Part shown: in pieces, positions 25,596-33,211 of the stretch
How positions within the stretch are numbered: position 1 is the first letter of the stretch
How the letters are laid out: each line of letters begins with the position of its first letter
NCBI GenBank assembly: GCA_913049845.1
Contig: CAJWZE010000013.1
Coordinates: forward strand, 1 to 33,262
Origin: an uncultured Cryomorphaceae bacterium
Lineage (GTDB): Bacteria > Bacteroidota > Bacteroidia > Flavobacteriales > Schleiferiaceae
Length of the DNA: 33,262 bases
Direction: 5' to 3'
Program-made: the position numbers and the translations under genes
The notes under the pieces: model-generated
What the model saw: only the letters and a program-made list of their open reading frames with translations
Told to the model about the DNA's origin: nothing
Database searches by the model: none

Positions 25596-25639
25596 TGTAG
25601 AGGCTTTTGTTTTCAAACAAGCCCTTAAAGAAAAAGGTT

Positions 25640-25933
25640 CTATACCTTCTTTCCGAATTTTGGGACGCGGAAGTAATCAGAATTTGCATCTGGAGCGTTT
25701 TTAAGGGCCTCTTCCTTCGGAAGCATGCCCTTCGCTTGGTCGTCGCGCATAACATCCGTGCTCTCGCTCATCTGCGTCAACGGCTCCACGCCTTCTAGGT
25801 CTAAGGCATCGATATGTGCAACAAACTCAAGAATCTTACCCATATCGTCCTGCATCTCCTTTAACTCTTCTTCACTAAATTCAAGACGACTCAAATGTGC
25901 CAAATGTTTAATTTGTTCGAGACTGATACTCAT
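25640..25933 (-). CDS. gatC: Asp-tRNA(Asn)/Glu-tRNA(Gln) amidotransferase subunit GatC
   Basis: The small subunit of the GatCAB amidotransferase, which makes Gln-tRNA(Gln) and/or Asn-tRNA(Asn) from mischarged precursors; it tethers GatA to GatB. The family pattern is clear: ISLEQIKHLAHLSRLEFSEE at the start, FVAHIDALDLEGVEPLTQ in the middle and a C-terminal YFRVPKFGK. The 97-residue length is normal. ATG 25933 is preferred to an in-frame TTG at 25963 that would overlap the acyltransferase gene. gatA and gatB are elsewhere. A GltX and a tRNA-Gln gene are in the same window, consistent with the indirect Gln-tRNA route. Confidence 0.95.
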   Translation of the reverse strand: MSISLEQIKHLAHLSRLEFSEEELKEMQDDMGKILEFVAHIDALDLEGVEPLTQMSESTDVMRDDQAKGMLPKEEALKNAPDANSDYFRVPKFGKKV

Positions 25934-25943
25934 GCTTTTTTCT

Positions 25944-26696
25944 TTAGTCCAAAGGTAAGGCAACTTTCCCGTCGTGGCCCCAATTTTTCAAATCTTTAGC
26001 CAGAGCCAGGTAACAGCGATCGCTTAATTCTTGTACCGGATTGTCCGATTCTAAATCGGGCCAAAACTCACCTAAAACTTTAGTGTCCACAAAACCCAAC
26101 GAAGACTTCTCGCCCCAGTCGCCGAAGCGAAACTTATTTTGATAAATGCTCATCAATACCACGGGTACGTTGTTATCCACGGCCAGCTTAAAAGCCCCTG
26201 CTTTAAATGGCCCAACCAGGTTGTTCTGGGGCGGAATACCGCCCTCGGGGTAAATGACGACGCTGAATCCCTCTTTAATTCGCTGATCCGCATCGCGCAT
26301 CGCTTGCTTTCGACCCGCAAACGAACTGCGGTCTACAGGAATGGATGTTTGTTTAAAAAAATAGCCAAACAACGGGAGCTTCAAAAGCTCTGCCTTACCC
26401 ATAAAAACCGCTGGTGAAGGTGCTGCTAAAAAGGTAATGGGAATATCGAGATCCGAACCGTGGTTGGCCGCTAATACATAAGGCCCTTTGTGCCTTCGGG
26501 CGTACTTTTTCGGACGTGGAATAATGCCCATCATGAGCAGATAAATCCAAGACCACAATTTACCGATACGGAAGAATGACTCGTATTTCACCCCAGGGCG
26601 TACAAAAGCCAAAAGAAGCGGCAACAATAAAAAAATGGATACTAGCGCACAGACATAATACCAAAGGTGATGAATATAGCTTCCGAGTGTTTTCAC
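25944..26696 (-). CDS. plsC: 1-acyl-sn-glycerol-3-phosphate acyltransferase (PlsC family)
   Basis: Acylates lysophosphatidic acid to phosphatidic acid at the inner membrane in phospholipid synthesis. An N-terminal membrane segment covers about residues 12-32, with a second hydrophobic stretch near 48-60. The HX4D catalytic motif NHGSDLD has His79 and Asp84. The glycerol-phosphate-binding motif YPEGGIPP lies at 149-156, and VPVVLM follows. The length of 250 is normal for the family. It lies between trpS (34-base gap) and gatC (10-base gap). Other PlsC-fold acyltransferases cannot be excluded, so the gene symbol is by family. Confidence 0.92.
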   Translation of the reverse strand: MKTLGSYIHHLWYYVCALVSIFLLLPLLLAFVRPGVKYESFFRIGKLWSWIYLLMMGIIPRPKKYARRHKGPYVLAANHGSDLDIPITFLAAPSPAVFMGKAELLKLPLFGYFFKQTSIPVDRSSFAGRKQAMRDADQRIKEGFSVVIYPEGGIPPQNNLVGPFKAGAFKLAVDNNVPVVLMSIYQNKFRFGDWGEKSSLGFVDTKVLGEFWPDLESDNPVQELSDRCYLALAKDLKNWGHDGKVALPLD

Positions 26697-26730
26697 GGCG
26701 CGAATATATTGTTGTCTGATTATAAGGCGC

Positions 26731-27699
26731 TTAAAATCCCAGCCTTGAGCGAATACGGCTTAATGTGGCTGCCGCAACTGGTCGGGCTTTCGTCGCCCCC
26801 ACCTTCAACGCGGACATAACCTCATCCGGGTTAGCCATGTAATGGTCGAATTTCTCGCGGGCCTCTCCAAACTCATCTAGAATGAGTTCAAGCAGCGCGG
26901 TCTTAGCGTGTCCATATCCGAAGTTTCCGCTACTATATTTCGCTGCTAGTTCGGTAATCTGTGCCTCCGTTCCCAGCAACTTGTAAAGAGCAAAGACATT
27001 ACACGTTTCTGTATTTTTCGGGTCTTCCAAGGGAGCGGAGTCTGTTTGAATACTCATGATTTGCTTCTTTAGCTGCCTCTTGGGCAGGAAGACATCTACT
27101 ACATTGCCGTAGCTCTTACTCATCTTACGACCGTCTGTTCCTGGAATAGTCATTACAGATTCGGAAATCTTTGATTCGGGCAGTACAAAGGTCTCGCCGT
27201 ACTTATGGTTAAAGCTAGACGCTAAATCACGCGTAATTTCCAAGTGCTGCTTTTGGTCCTTGCCAACGGGCACAATTTGTGCGTCATACAACAGAATATC
27301 CGAAGCCATTAGTACCGGATAGTCAAACAGCCCTGCGTTTACATCACTAAGCTTATCGCTTTTGTCCTTAAAGCTGTGCGCGTTCGCCAACATTGGGTAT
27401 GGGGTAAAACAATTCAAATACCACGTGAGCTCCGTACATTCTGGCAAATGGCTCTGCGCATAAAAAACGACTTTATCGGGATCCAGCCCACAAGCCAGCC
27501 AAGCCGCTGCCGTGGCCAACAAGTTTGCCTTGCGAACATCAGCGTCCTTCACGGTCGTCAAACTGTGCAAGTCGGCAATGAACAAAAAAGCCTCATTCTT
27601 AGGGTCTTTGCTCATTTCAATCGCCGGGCGGATTGCGCCCAAAATGTTTCCTAAATGCTGTCTTCCCGAACTCTGGATTCCTGTTAATACTCTCGCCAT
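26731..27699 (-). CDS. trpS: Tryptophanyl-tRNA synthetase
   Basis: A class I synthetase charging tRNA-Trp. The HIGH-like motif is GRQHLGN (12-18) in the N-terminal TGIQSSGRQHLGNILGAIRP. The KMSKS motif lies at residues 192-196 in DGRKMSKSYGN. Tryptophan-pocket stretches such as VGKDQKQHLEITRD (146-159) are present. The length of 322 is typical of bacterial TrpS. It begins 15 bases after the lipoprotein stop and is followed by plsC, all on the minus strand. No leader peptide, T-box or trp attenuator is visible. Confidence 0.97.
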   Translation of the reverse strand: MARVLTGIQSSGRQHLGNILGAIRPAIEMSKDPKNEAFLFIADLHSLTTVKDADVRKANLLATAAAWLACGLDPDKVVFYAQSHLPECTELTWYLNCFTPYPMLANAHSFKDKSDKLSDVNAGLFDYPVLMASDILLYDAQIVPVGKDQKQHLEITRDLASSFNHKYGETFVLPESKISESVMTIPGTDGRKMSKSYGNVVDVFLPKRQLKKQIMSIQTDSAPLEDPKNTETCNVFALYKLLGTEAQITELAAKYSSGNFGYGHAKTALLELILDEFGEAREKFDHYMANPDEVMSALKVGATKARPVAAATLSRIRSRLGF

Positions 27700-27714
27700 T
27701 ACTAGTAGCCTTTC

Positions 27715-28197
27715 TTATTTAATCAAGGACAATTCTAAATCAATATCGGCCCAGTAACTGCTGTCTTCTGGAACCTGCATAAACGACGTTGTCCAAACTT
27801 GCTGTGTTGGAAGCCCGCTTACCATAACAAAGTTGAAACTGACGCTATCGTTATCCAAAACTAAGGTGCTGTCGTTGTTTGTTAGCGTCCAAGAACCAGA
27901 ACTTTTCAAAGAAACAGGAACCTGTATAGAGCTCAAATCGGCAACAAAAGCGATGTCAATATTTCCTGTATCTGGCATTTCATAAATATTCACTGACCCA
28001 ATTAGCTGAGTGCCTAATCCAGAAAACTGCACCAAGGCAGAAGGGTTTAGTGGATTTGGCATTTCTCCGCTGTAAGCTACTTGACTGAGTGTCCATTCGC
28101 CCAAAATATCCTGACGTAAAAACTGAGTGGATGGCGCCGGGTCATTCGCACATCCTGCTAAAAACAATAAGCTTAATATTAGGGTTAAATTCTTCAT
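27715..28197 (-). CDS. Hypothetical lipoprotein, 160 residues
   Basis: A lipoprotein signal peptide with lipobox LAGC (Cys16) predicts export and lipidation. The mature part starts NDPAPSTQFLRQDILGEWTL and has alternating beta-strand-like segments and the phrase GEWTLSQVAY. This recalls the lipocalin-like 'lipoprotein of unknown function' group in Bacteroidota, but I cannot name a family with confidence. Its ATG overlaps the stop of the SDR gene by 4 bases (ATGA), so translation is probably coupled. It is followed 15 bases later by trpS. Confidence 0.85.
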   Translation of the reverse strand: MKNLTLILSLLFLAGCANDPAPSTQFLRQDILGEWTLSQVAYSGEMPNPLNPSALVQFSGLGTQLIGSVNIYEMPDTGNIDIAFVADLSSIQVPVSLKSSGSWTLTNNDSTLVLDNDSVSFNFVMVSGLPTQQVWTTSFMQVPEDSSYWADIDLELSLIK

Positions 28198-28904
28198 GAT
28201 ATAAGTTTTATTTGTGAAATCGGAAAAACCACACTCGGCTTATCCTGTGCTTCGATTACATACAGTAAGCGTTCGGCTACAGTGTTCGAATCAACTAAAT
28301 TACCCGATTCGTATTCTTCAATAAAGTGCGGTACAGAAGGGAAGTCTTCTGATTTCGTGTTTCTAATCTGTGCCTGCATCGGCGTATCTACTTTGCCCGG
28401 CTTAAATACATGAATGGCCACATCTGGATACTCCAGAGCCACTACCTCAGCGTACATGTGGATTGCTGCTTTGGAGGCGCAATACGCAGACCAGCCAGAA
28501 ATGGTATGCTGGGCGGCGCCCGATCCTGTGAAATACACCTGCTTCTCGCCCGGTACCTCCTTAAGGAAACGTGCAGTCAGTCGCATCGGTGCAGTTACAT
28601 TCAAAAGCATACAGGCACTTATTTCTTCAGCAGTCACATTTTCACTCTGAGCTACCGGACCCAGCGTTCCAGCGTTGTTCACAAGAATCGTATTCGCTCC
28701 TCCGTGAAACACGAGTTTGTCCACAGCAGGTAAGTCTGTTAAATCACAAGGGGTAAAAGTCCAGTTTGTGTGATCTTCTAGCCCTTCAGGTGGCCTTCGG
28801 CCGACGCCTTGAACGACATACCCTTTTGCCAAAGCTGCACGCGCAATTGCTAAGCCTATACCTGAGCTAACGCCGGTAATAATTATATGCCCGTGTGCAG
28901 ACAC
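28194..28904 (-). CDS. Short-chain dehydrogenase/reductase (SDR) family oxidoreductase
   Basis: A 236-residue classical SDR with the Rossmann motif TGVSSGIG (10-17), structural NNAG (76-79), catalytic Ser128 in FTGSGAA and YxxxK at Tyr141-Lys145 (SAYCASKAA). GRRP after the second strand suggests an NADP(H) preference. The overall form resembles sepiapterin-reductase-like SDRs, but no substrate can be assigned. It starts with GTG, which overlaps the TAG of the TrkA-like gene by one base, and its end overlaps the lipoprotein start by 4 bases. Confidence 0.93.
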   Translation of the reverse strand: MSAHGHIIITGVSSGIGLAIARAALAKGYVVQGVGRRPPEGLEDHTNWTFTPCDLTDLPAVDKLVFHGGANTILVNNAGTLGPVAQSENVTAEEISACMLLNVTAPMRLTARFLKEVPGEKQVYFTGSGAAQHTISGWSAYCASKAAIHMYAEVVALEYPDVAIHVFKPGKVDTPMQAQIRNTKSEDFPSVPHFIEEYESGNLVDSNTVAERLLYVIEAQDKPSVVFPISQIKLIS

Positions 28905-29596
28905 TATGCGTTGATCTCGATGAACCTCTTGACGTCGTTATTCAGCCCAAAAAGTACAAGGATATCTCCATTAGCAATTATGCTATCCGGCTCAGGCACA
29001 CCGTGGATGTGGTGTTCTGCTTTCTCTTTTTCACCATCAGGCCTCACCGTCTTTTTCAAAACTGTCACCATGTTAAGGTTGTACTTTTTGCGAAGTCCTA
29101 TATCCTCTAATGTGCGTCCAATAATCTTAAATGGCGCCTCTACTTCAATGATTTCATAATTGTCAGGAAGCTCGACACACATCTTTACGCCCGGGTTTGT
29201 CAGCTGCTCTGCTACGTTGTTTGCAACCTCTAGCTCTGGGCTTAGGACTTCGTCAACGCCCATCTTATCCAAGATTTTGCGCTGAACGTGTCCTTGCGCG
29301 CGCGCAATAATCTTCTTTACGCCTATCTCCTTCAGTTGGAATACACACAGCACCATTTCCTGAAAACTAGACCCAATACTCACTACCGCAGCATCTACTT
29401 CTTTCAAGTTTTGAGACTCAAGTGCCGCCGAATTTGTTGCATCAAGCCGTACCGCAAAGGCTACATCTTGAGCAATCATTTGAACGCGCTCTTCGCTTTC
29501 ATCAATCGCCATTACATCCGCACCACGCTCAGATAACTTTCTGGCAATGGCTGAGCCAAACACACCCAAACCTATTACTGCAAACTTATTATTCAT
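28904..29596 (-). CDS. TrkA/KtrA-family K+ channel regulatory protein
   Basis: A cytosolic RCK protein that gates a TrkH/KtrB-type potassium channel in response to nucleotides. The RCK_N Rossmann domain has VIGLGVFGSAIA near the N-terminus and the acidic AIDE at the end of beta-2. The RCK_C domain occupies about residues 135-228. About 230 residues with a single RCK_N-RCK_C unit matches KtrA rather than the duplicated TrkA. The channel subunit gene is not in the window. The ATG at 29596 is used; an in-frame GTG at 29602 would begin right after the preceding stop codon and add two residues. Confidence 0.93.
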   Translation of the reverse strand: MNNKFAVIGLGVFGSAIARKLSERGADVMAIDESEERVQMIAQDVAFAVRLDATNSAALESQNLKEVDAAVVSIGSSFQEMVLCVFQLKEIGVKKIIARAQGHVQRKILDKMGVDEVLSPELEVANNVAEQLTNPGVKMCVELPDNYEIIEVEAPFKIIGRTLEDIGLRKKYNLNMVTVLKKTVRPDGEKEKAEHHIHGVPEPDSIIANGDILVLFGLNNDVKRFIEINA

Positions 29597-29602
29597 ATCC
29601 AC

Positions 29603-30754
29603 TTATTTGTCGAGGGCTGTTTCGAGGTCGGCCAACAAGTCGTCAACGTGCTCTATGCCCACAGAGAGTCGGATAAGGTTGTCCGTTACTCCCACTTTTT
29701 CTCTTTCTTCTTTTGGTATTGAAGCGTGTGTCATCGACGCTGGGTGTCCCGCTAACGATTCTACACCACCAAGGCTTTCTGCTAAGGTAAACACCTTCAT
29801 AGCGCTCACTACCTCAGCCGTCCTTTCGAAGCCCGCGTCTTTGACGGTAAAACTAACCATACCGCCAAATTTTTTCATTTGCCTCTTCGCAACCTCGTGG
29901 CCATTGTGGCCCTCAAGTCCAGGCCAATAAACCCTCTCGACTGCGGGGTGTGCGTCCAAGAAGTGTGCTGCAGCAGCCGCATTTTCACAATGTCTGTCCA
30001 TGCGAACATGTAGTGTTTTAATACCTCGTAATGCTATAAAACTGTCCATAGGCCCAAGAATAGCGCCCGACGCATTCTGGATAAAGTACATCTTTTCGGC
30101 AACGTCCTTGTTTGCTGTTGCCAATAGGCCTAATACAACATCGCTATGGCCACCAAGGTACTTTGTCCCGCTGTGCATTACCACATCGGCTCCAAGGTCC
30201 AAAGGTCTTTGCAAATACGGTGTGGCAAACGTATTGTCCACAACCATCATTGCTCCCGCAGCTTTGGATTTCTCAGAAACAGCTTTTATGTCTAATACAT
30301 TTAGCATTGGGTTGGTTGGGGTTTCCATCCAAACCATCTTTGTATTGGCGTTGAGCGCGTCTGCCCAGCTTTCGTTGGACATGTCCACGAATTTAAACTT
30401 AAGGCCGTAATCTGAAAAAACCTTGGTAAACAGGCGGTAGGTTCCGCCATACAAGTCATTACACGCTACTATTTCGTCGCCTGGCTTCAAAAATTTAAGT
30501 AGACAATCAATGGCTGCTAGCCCAGATCCAAATGCCGCTCCGAATTGACCGCCTTCAAGAGAGGCAATAGCTCTTTGTAGCGCCGAACGCGTAGGGTTTT
30601 GGCTACGGCTGTATTCAAATCCCTTGTGTTTTCCGGGGTACTCCTGCACATATGTCGAGGTCTGGAAAATAGGTGGCATTACCGCTCCCGTGGTTGGGTC
30701 TGGATGCTGACCTCCATGAATGGCAAGGGTCTCTATGTTATTACTTTTTTCCAT
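29603..30754 (-). CDS. Cys/Met metabolism PLP-dependent enzyme (cystathionine gamma-synthase/lyase type)
   Basis: A 383-residue enzyme of the trans-sulfuration family. The PLP lysine is Lys198 in HSGTKYLGGHSD. Other family blocks are an N-terminal SRSQNPTR, the AAFGSGLAAI loop, the YGGTYRLF region, ETPTNPM and a C-terminal LAESLGGVESL. These are shared by cystathionine gamma-synthase, cystathionine gamma-lyase and related enzymes, so the reaction direction is uncertain. It lies 18 bases after the bacilliredoxin gene and abuts the TrkA-like gene. The bacilliredoxin neighbour suggests a link to thiol metabolism, as an inference. Confidence 0.92.
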   Translation of the reverse strand: MEKSNNIETLAIHGGQHPDPTTGAVMPPIFQTSTYVQEYPGKHKGFEYSRSQNPTRSALQRAIASLEGGQFGAAFGSGLAAIDCLLKFLKPGDEIVACNDLYGGTYRLFTKVFSDYGLKFKFVDMSNESWADALNANTKMVWMETPTNPMLNVLDIKAVSEKSKAAGAMMVVDNTFATPYLQRPLDLGADVVMHSGTKYLGGHSDVVLGLLATANKDVAEKMYFIQNASGAILGPMDSFIALRGIKTLHVRMDRHCENAAAAAHFLDAHPAVERVYWPGLEGHNGHEVAKRQMKKFGGMVSFTVKDAGFERTAEVVSAMKVFTLAESLGGVESLAGHPASMTHASIPKEEREKVGVTDNLIRLSVGIEHVDDLLADLETALDK

Positions 30755-30772
30755 GATTAGGTGGTTGGAGAA

Positions 30773-31186
30773 TTACTTACAGTATTCTTCAAATGCGCCG
30801 AGCAAATTACCAGCGATAATCTGTGCAGTGCGGCCTTCTATGTGGTGACGCTCAATCATATGGACCAACTCGCCATCTTTGAACAGCGCCATTGCTGGAG
30901 AAGACGGGGGGAATGGCAACATATGCTTTCTAGCCTCGTCTACCGCAGCCTTATCGTTGCCAGCGAACACTGTTATCATACGGTCTGGTATTACTTCAGA
31001 TTTTGCCGCCGCCACTGCCGCTGGACGTGCAGAACCGGCAGCACAGCCACATACAGAGTTGACCACCACCAACGTCGTACCTTCTGCTGTAATTGCAGCC
31101 GTCACTTCTTCCGGTGTTTTTGTTTCAGCGTATCCGCTATTTGCAAGCTCCGCGCGCATCGGCGCAATCATATCTTCTGGGTACAT
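30773..31186 (-). CDS. Bacilliredoxin, BrxA/BrxB (YphP/YqiW, DUF1094) family
   Basis: A 137-residue thioredoxin-like protein with the family CGC motif (Cys46-Gly47-Cys48 in NSVCGCAAGSARPA). In Bacillus such proteins remove bacillithiol from oxidised proteins; whether this organism makes bacillithiol cannot be told from the window. The start MYPEDMIAPMRAEL at 31186 is the family start. An in-frame TTG at 31210 would lie upstream of the predicted transcription start and inside the -7 box, so it is rejected. It is the first gene of the ten-gene minus-strand run. Confidence 0.94.
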   Translation of the reverse strand: MYPEDMIAPMRAELANSGYAETKTPEEVTAAITAEGTTLVVVNSVCGCAAGSARPAAVAAAKSEVIPDRMITVFAGNDKAAVDEARKHMLPFPPSSPAMALFKDGELVHMIERHHIEGRTAQIIAGNLLGAFEEYCK

Positions 31187-31207
31187 ATTTAAGATGTGTT
31201 TATTAAA

Positions 31208-31215
31208 CAAAGTTA
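31208..31215 (-). promoter_or_regulatory. -7 promoter element for the bacilliredoxin operon
   Basis: On the minus strand TAACTTTG is a perfect TAnnTTTG, 21 bases before the ATG at 31186. No clear TTG is seen at -33. It is the only good promoter seen upstream of the ten-gene run and is divergent to the gltX promoter. Confidence 0.6.
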
Positions 31216-31241
31216 GTGTTTCCTAATGGTTTAAGCGATTG

Positions 31242-31249
31242 TACATTTG
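31242..31249 (+). promoter_or_regulatory. -7 promoter element for gltX-folB
   Basis: TACATTTG is a perfect TAnnTTTG, 22 bases before the ATG at 31272. The -33 region has TTTC at about the right distance. Its position rules out the in-frame TTG at 31239 as a start. Confidence 0.6.
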
Positions 31250-31271
31250 CACCAATTCAAATGACAGAATA

Positions 31272-32795
31272 ATGAGTTCAAACGTACGAGTTCGTTTCGC
31301 GCCGTCTCCAACCGGACCCCTTCATATTGGCGGGGTGCGCACTGCATTATACAACTACCTATTTGCCAAAAAGCACGGTGGCGATTTTTTATTGCGTATC
31401 GAAGATACGGATCAAACGCGATTCGTTCCTGGTGCTGAGCAATACATCATTGAAGCCCTGGCTTGGTGCGGTATTAGTCCAGATGAAGGTATTGGCGGCG
31501 AAACCATTGGTAACGGACCGTACCGCCAGAGTGAGCGCAAATCGTTGTACCGTAAATATGTGGATCAGTTGTTGGCTGTCGACAAGGCATATATCGCTTT
31601 TGATACTTCAGAAGAACTGAATACCCTGCGCCAAATGGCGAAGGATGCGGGTGCTACGAACTGGCAGTACAATTACATCACGCGCGGCAACATGAAGAAC
31701 TCCTTAACTCTTCCAAAAGAGGAGGTTAAGGCAAAAATAGAAGCTGGAGCTTCGTATGTCGTTCGTATAAAGCTTCCTCGCGACCACGAGGTTCGTTTCG
31801 AGGATACTATCCGCGGTTGGGTAAGCGTCAACACCAACAACATGGACGACAAGGTGCTCTATAAAGCAGATGGAATGCCAACCTACCATTTGGCAAACAT
31901 CGTTGACGATCATCTTATGGGTATTACCCATGTCATTCGTGGTGAAGAATGGTTACCGTCGGCGCCCCTTCATGTGATGCTGTATGAAGCCTTTGGTTGG
32001 GAGCGCCCCGTGTTCGCTCACCTTCCATTGCTATTGAAACCGGATGGGCCTGGAAAACTTAGTAAGCGCGACGGCGATCGTCTTGGATTCCCTGTATTCC
32101 CAATAAATTGGAGTAACCCTGAGACGGGTGAAACAGCCAGCGGTTACCGTGAACTTGGCTTCTTCCCTAGCCCTTTCGTTAACATGCTTGCTTTGCTTGG
32201 GTGGAATCCCGGAACAGAACAAGAGGTTTTTAACCTACAAGGTTTAATCGAAGCCTTCGACCTAAGCAAGGTTTCTAAATCGGGTGCGAAATTCGATTTT
32301 GAAAAGGGTAAGTGGTTCAATCAACAGTATCTGCGCGCATTGAGCGAAAGTGAATTGGCTGTGGAATTAAAAAAGGCGCTGGATAAAGAGGGGCTTTCTT
32401 ACAATGAAGCACACTTAGGCAAAATTGCTACGATGATGAGCGAGCGCGCAACATTCCCGCAAGACTTGCTCGCTGAGGGCCGATACCTGTTCATACCCCC
32501 AGCAACATACGATGAAAAAACTCGTAATAAAAGGTGGGGAAAAGACAGTGCAGGAATGCTACAAGATCTTGCCGCTCGATTTGAAACCATTCCTGATTTC
32601 ACAGAAACAAACATTGAGGCCGCTTTTAAAGGCTATTTGGCAGAGAAAGAATTAGGCTTTGGAAAAGTGGGCCCTTCCTTCCGTCTTGCTTTAACCGGAA
32701 GAGGCCTAGGGCCGTCAATGTTCACAATTTGTGAGGTCTTGGGCAAACAAGAGGTGCTGTCTCGTATTGCTAAAGCAGTAGAAATTTTAGGCTGA
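31272..32795 (+). CDS. gltX: Glutamyl-tRNA synthetase
   Basis: A class I synthetase charging tRNA-Glu, and in organisms with GatCAB often tRNA-Gln too. It has the HIGH-type motif PSPTGPLHIGGVRTAL (His18) and the KMSKS-type motif KLSKR (262-266). The C-terminal helical anticodon-binding domain ends near residue 507. The ATG at 31272 (MSSNVRVRFAPSP) is used rather than the TTG at 31239, which precedes the -7 element. Its TGA overlaps the folB ATG by one base. Presence of gatC and tRNA-Gln in the window agrees with the transamidation route, but discriminating versus non-discriminating GltX cannot be told by eye. Confidence 0.97.
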   Translation: MSSNVRVRFAPSPTGPLHIGGVRTALYNYLFAKKHGGDFLLRIEDTDQTRFVPGAEQYIIEALAWCGISPDEGIGGETIGNGPYRQSERKSLYRKYVDQLLAVDKAYIAFDTSEELNTLRQMAKDAGATNWQYNYITRGNMKNSLTLPKEEVKAKIEAGASYVVRIKLPRDHEVRFEDTIRGWVSVNTNNMDDKVLYKADGMPTYHLANIVDDHLMGITHVIRGEEWLPSAPLHVMLYEAFGWERPVFAHLPLLLKPDGPGKLSKRDGDRLGFPVFPINWSNPETGETASGYRELGFFPSPFVNMLALLGWNPGTEQEVFNLQGLIEAFDLSKVSKSGAKFDFEKGKWFNQQYLRALSESELAVELKKALDKEGLSYNEAHLGKIATMMSERATFPQDLLAEGRYLFIPPATYDEKTRNKRWGKDSAGMLQDLAARFETIPDFTETNIEAAFKGYLAEKELGFGKVGPSFRLALTGRGLGPSMFTICEVLGKQEVLSRIAKAVEILG

Positions 32796-33172
32796 TGGCA
32801 ACATTGCACCAAATCGACGTTCACGGCATCCGTGTTTACAGCAACCACGGTTGTATGCCGGAAGAGTCTGTCATAGGTTCTCACTACGAAGTTAATATCA
32901 GTGTCTGGGCCGACCTCAGCGCCTCTGTTACTTCCGACAACCTCGAAGACACGGTAGACTACGTAGCGTTAAATACAATCGCAGAAGAAGAAATGGCTGT
33001 TCGCGCCGAGCTCCTTGAGGTCGTTTGCCAACGAATAATCGATCGCATTATGAATGAGCATCCAATGGTTCAAAAAGCTTGGATTAATGTTGCTAAACTC
33101 AGCCCGCCAATCAATGGAGATGTAGAGCGTGTCGCATTAACTTTTACGGCAGATAGAGATAAAATAAACTAG
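32795..33172 (+). CDS. folB: Dihydroneopterin aldolase
   Basis: Converts 7,8-dihydroneopterin to 6-hydroxymethyl-dihydropterin and glycolaldehyde in folate synthesis. It is 125 residues long with the family pattern HGIRVYSNHGCMPEE, including the catalytic Glu near position 23. It also has DTVDYVALNTI and the C-terminal VAKLSPPINGDVERV, with the likely catalytic Lys101. It overlaps the gltX stop by one base (TGATG), so coupled translation is likely. tRNA-Cys follows 39 bases after the stop. Confidence 0.95.
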   Translation: MATLHQIDVHGIRVYSNHGCMPEESVIGSHYEVNISVWADLSASVTSDNLEDTVDYVALNTIAEEEMAVRAELLEVVCQRIIDRIMNEHPMVQKAWINVAKLSPPINGDVERVALTFTADRDKIN

Positions 33173-33206
33173 AGGCCGTTAAATTTTTTCTCCTATTTTT
33201 GGCCTC
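33172..33206 (+). terminator. Possible weak terminator of gltX-folB
   Basis: GAGGCC (33172-33177) and GGCCTC (33201-33206) can pair around a T-rich 23-base loop containing two T-runs. The second arm overlaps the -7 box of tRNA-Cys, so the element may be fortuitous. Confidence 0.3.
33194..33201 (+). promoter_or_regulatory. -7 promoter element of tRNA-Cys
   Basis: TATTTTTG is a perfect TAnnTTTG, 10 bases before the tRNA 5' end, so transcription would start very close to the mature end. No clear -33 TTG is visible. Confidence 0.5.
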
Positions 33207-33211
33207 GCTAA

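Noticed and set aside
25602-25623. Imperfect inverted repeat GGCTT...AAGCC between gatC and the FMN reductase as a terminator
   Set aside because: Mismatched arms and no T-run; the genes appear to belong to one transcription run.
30761-31192. Open frame of 143 codons antisense to the bacilliredoxin gene
   Set aside because: The minus strand encodes a recognisable CGC-motif protein over the same bases; the plus frame is rich in Arg, His and Cys, as expected of an antisense frame.
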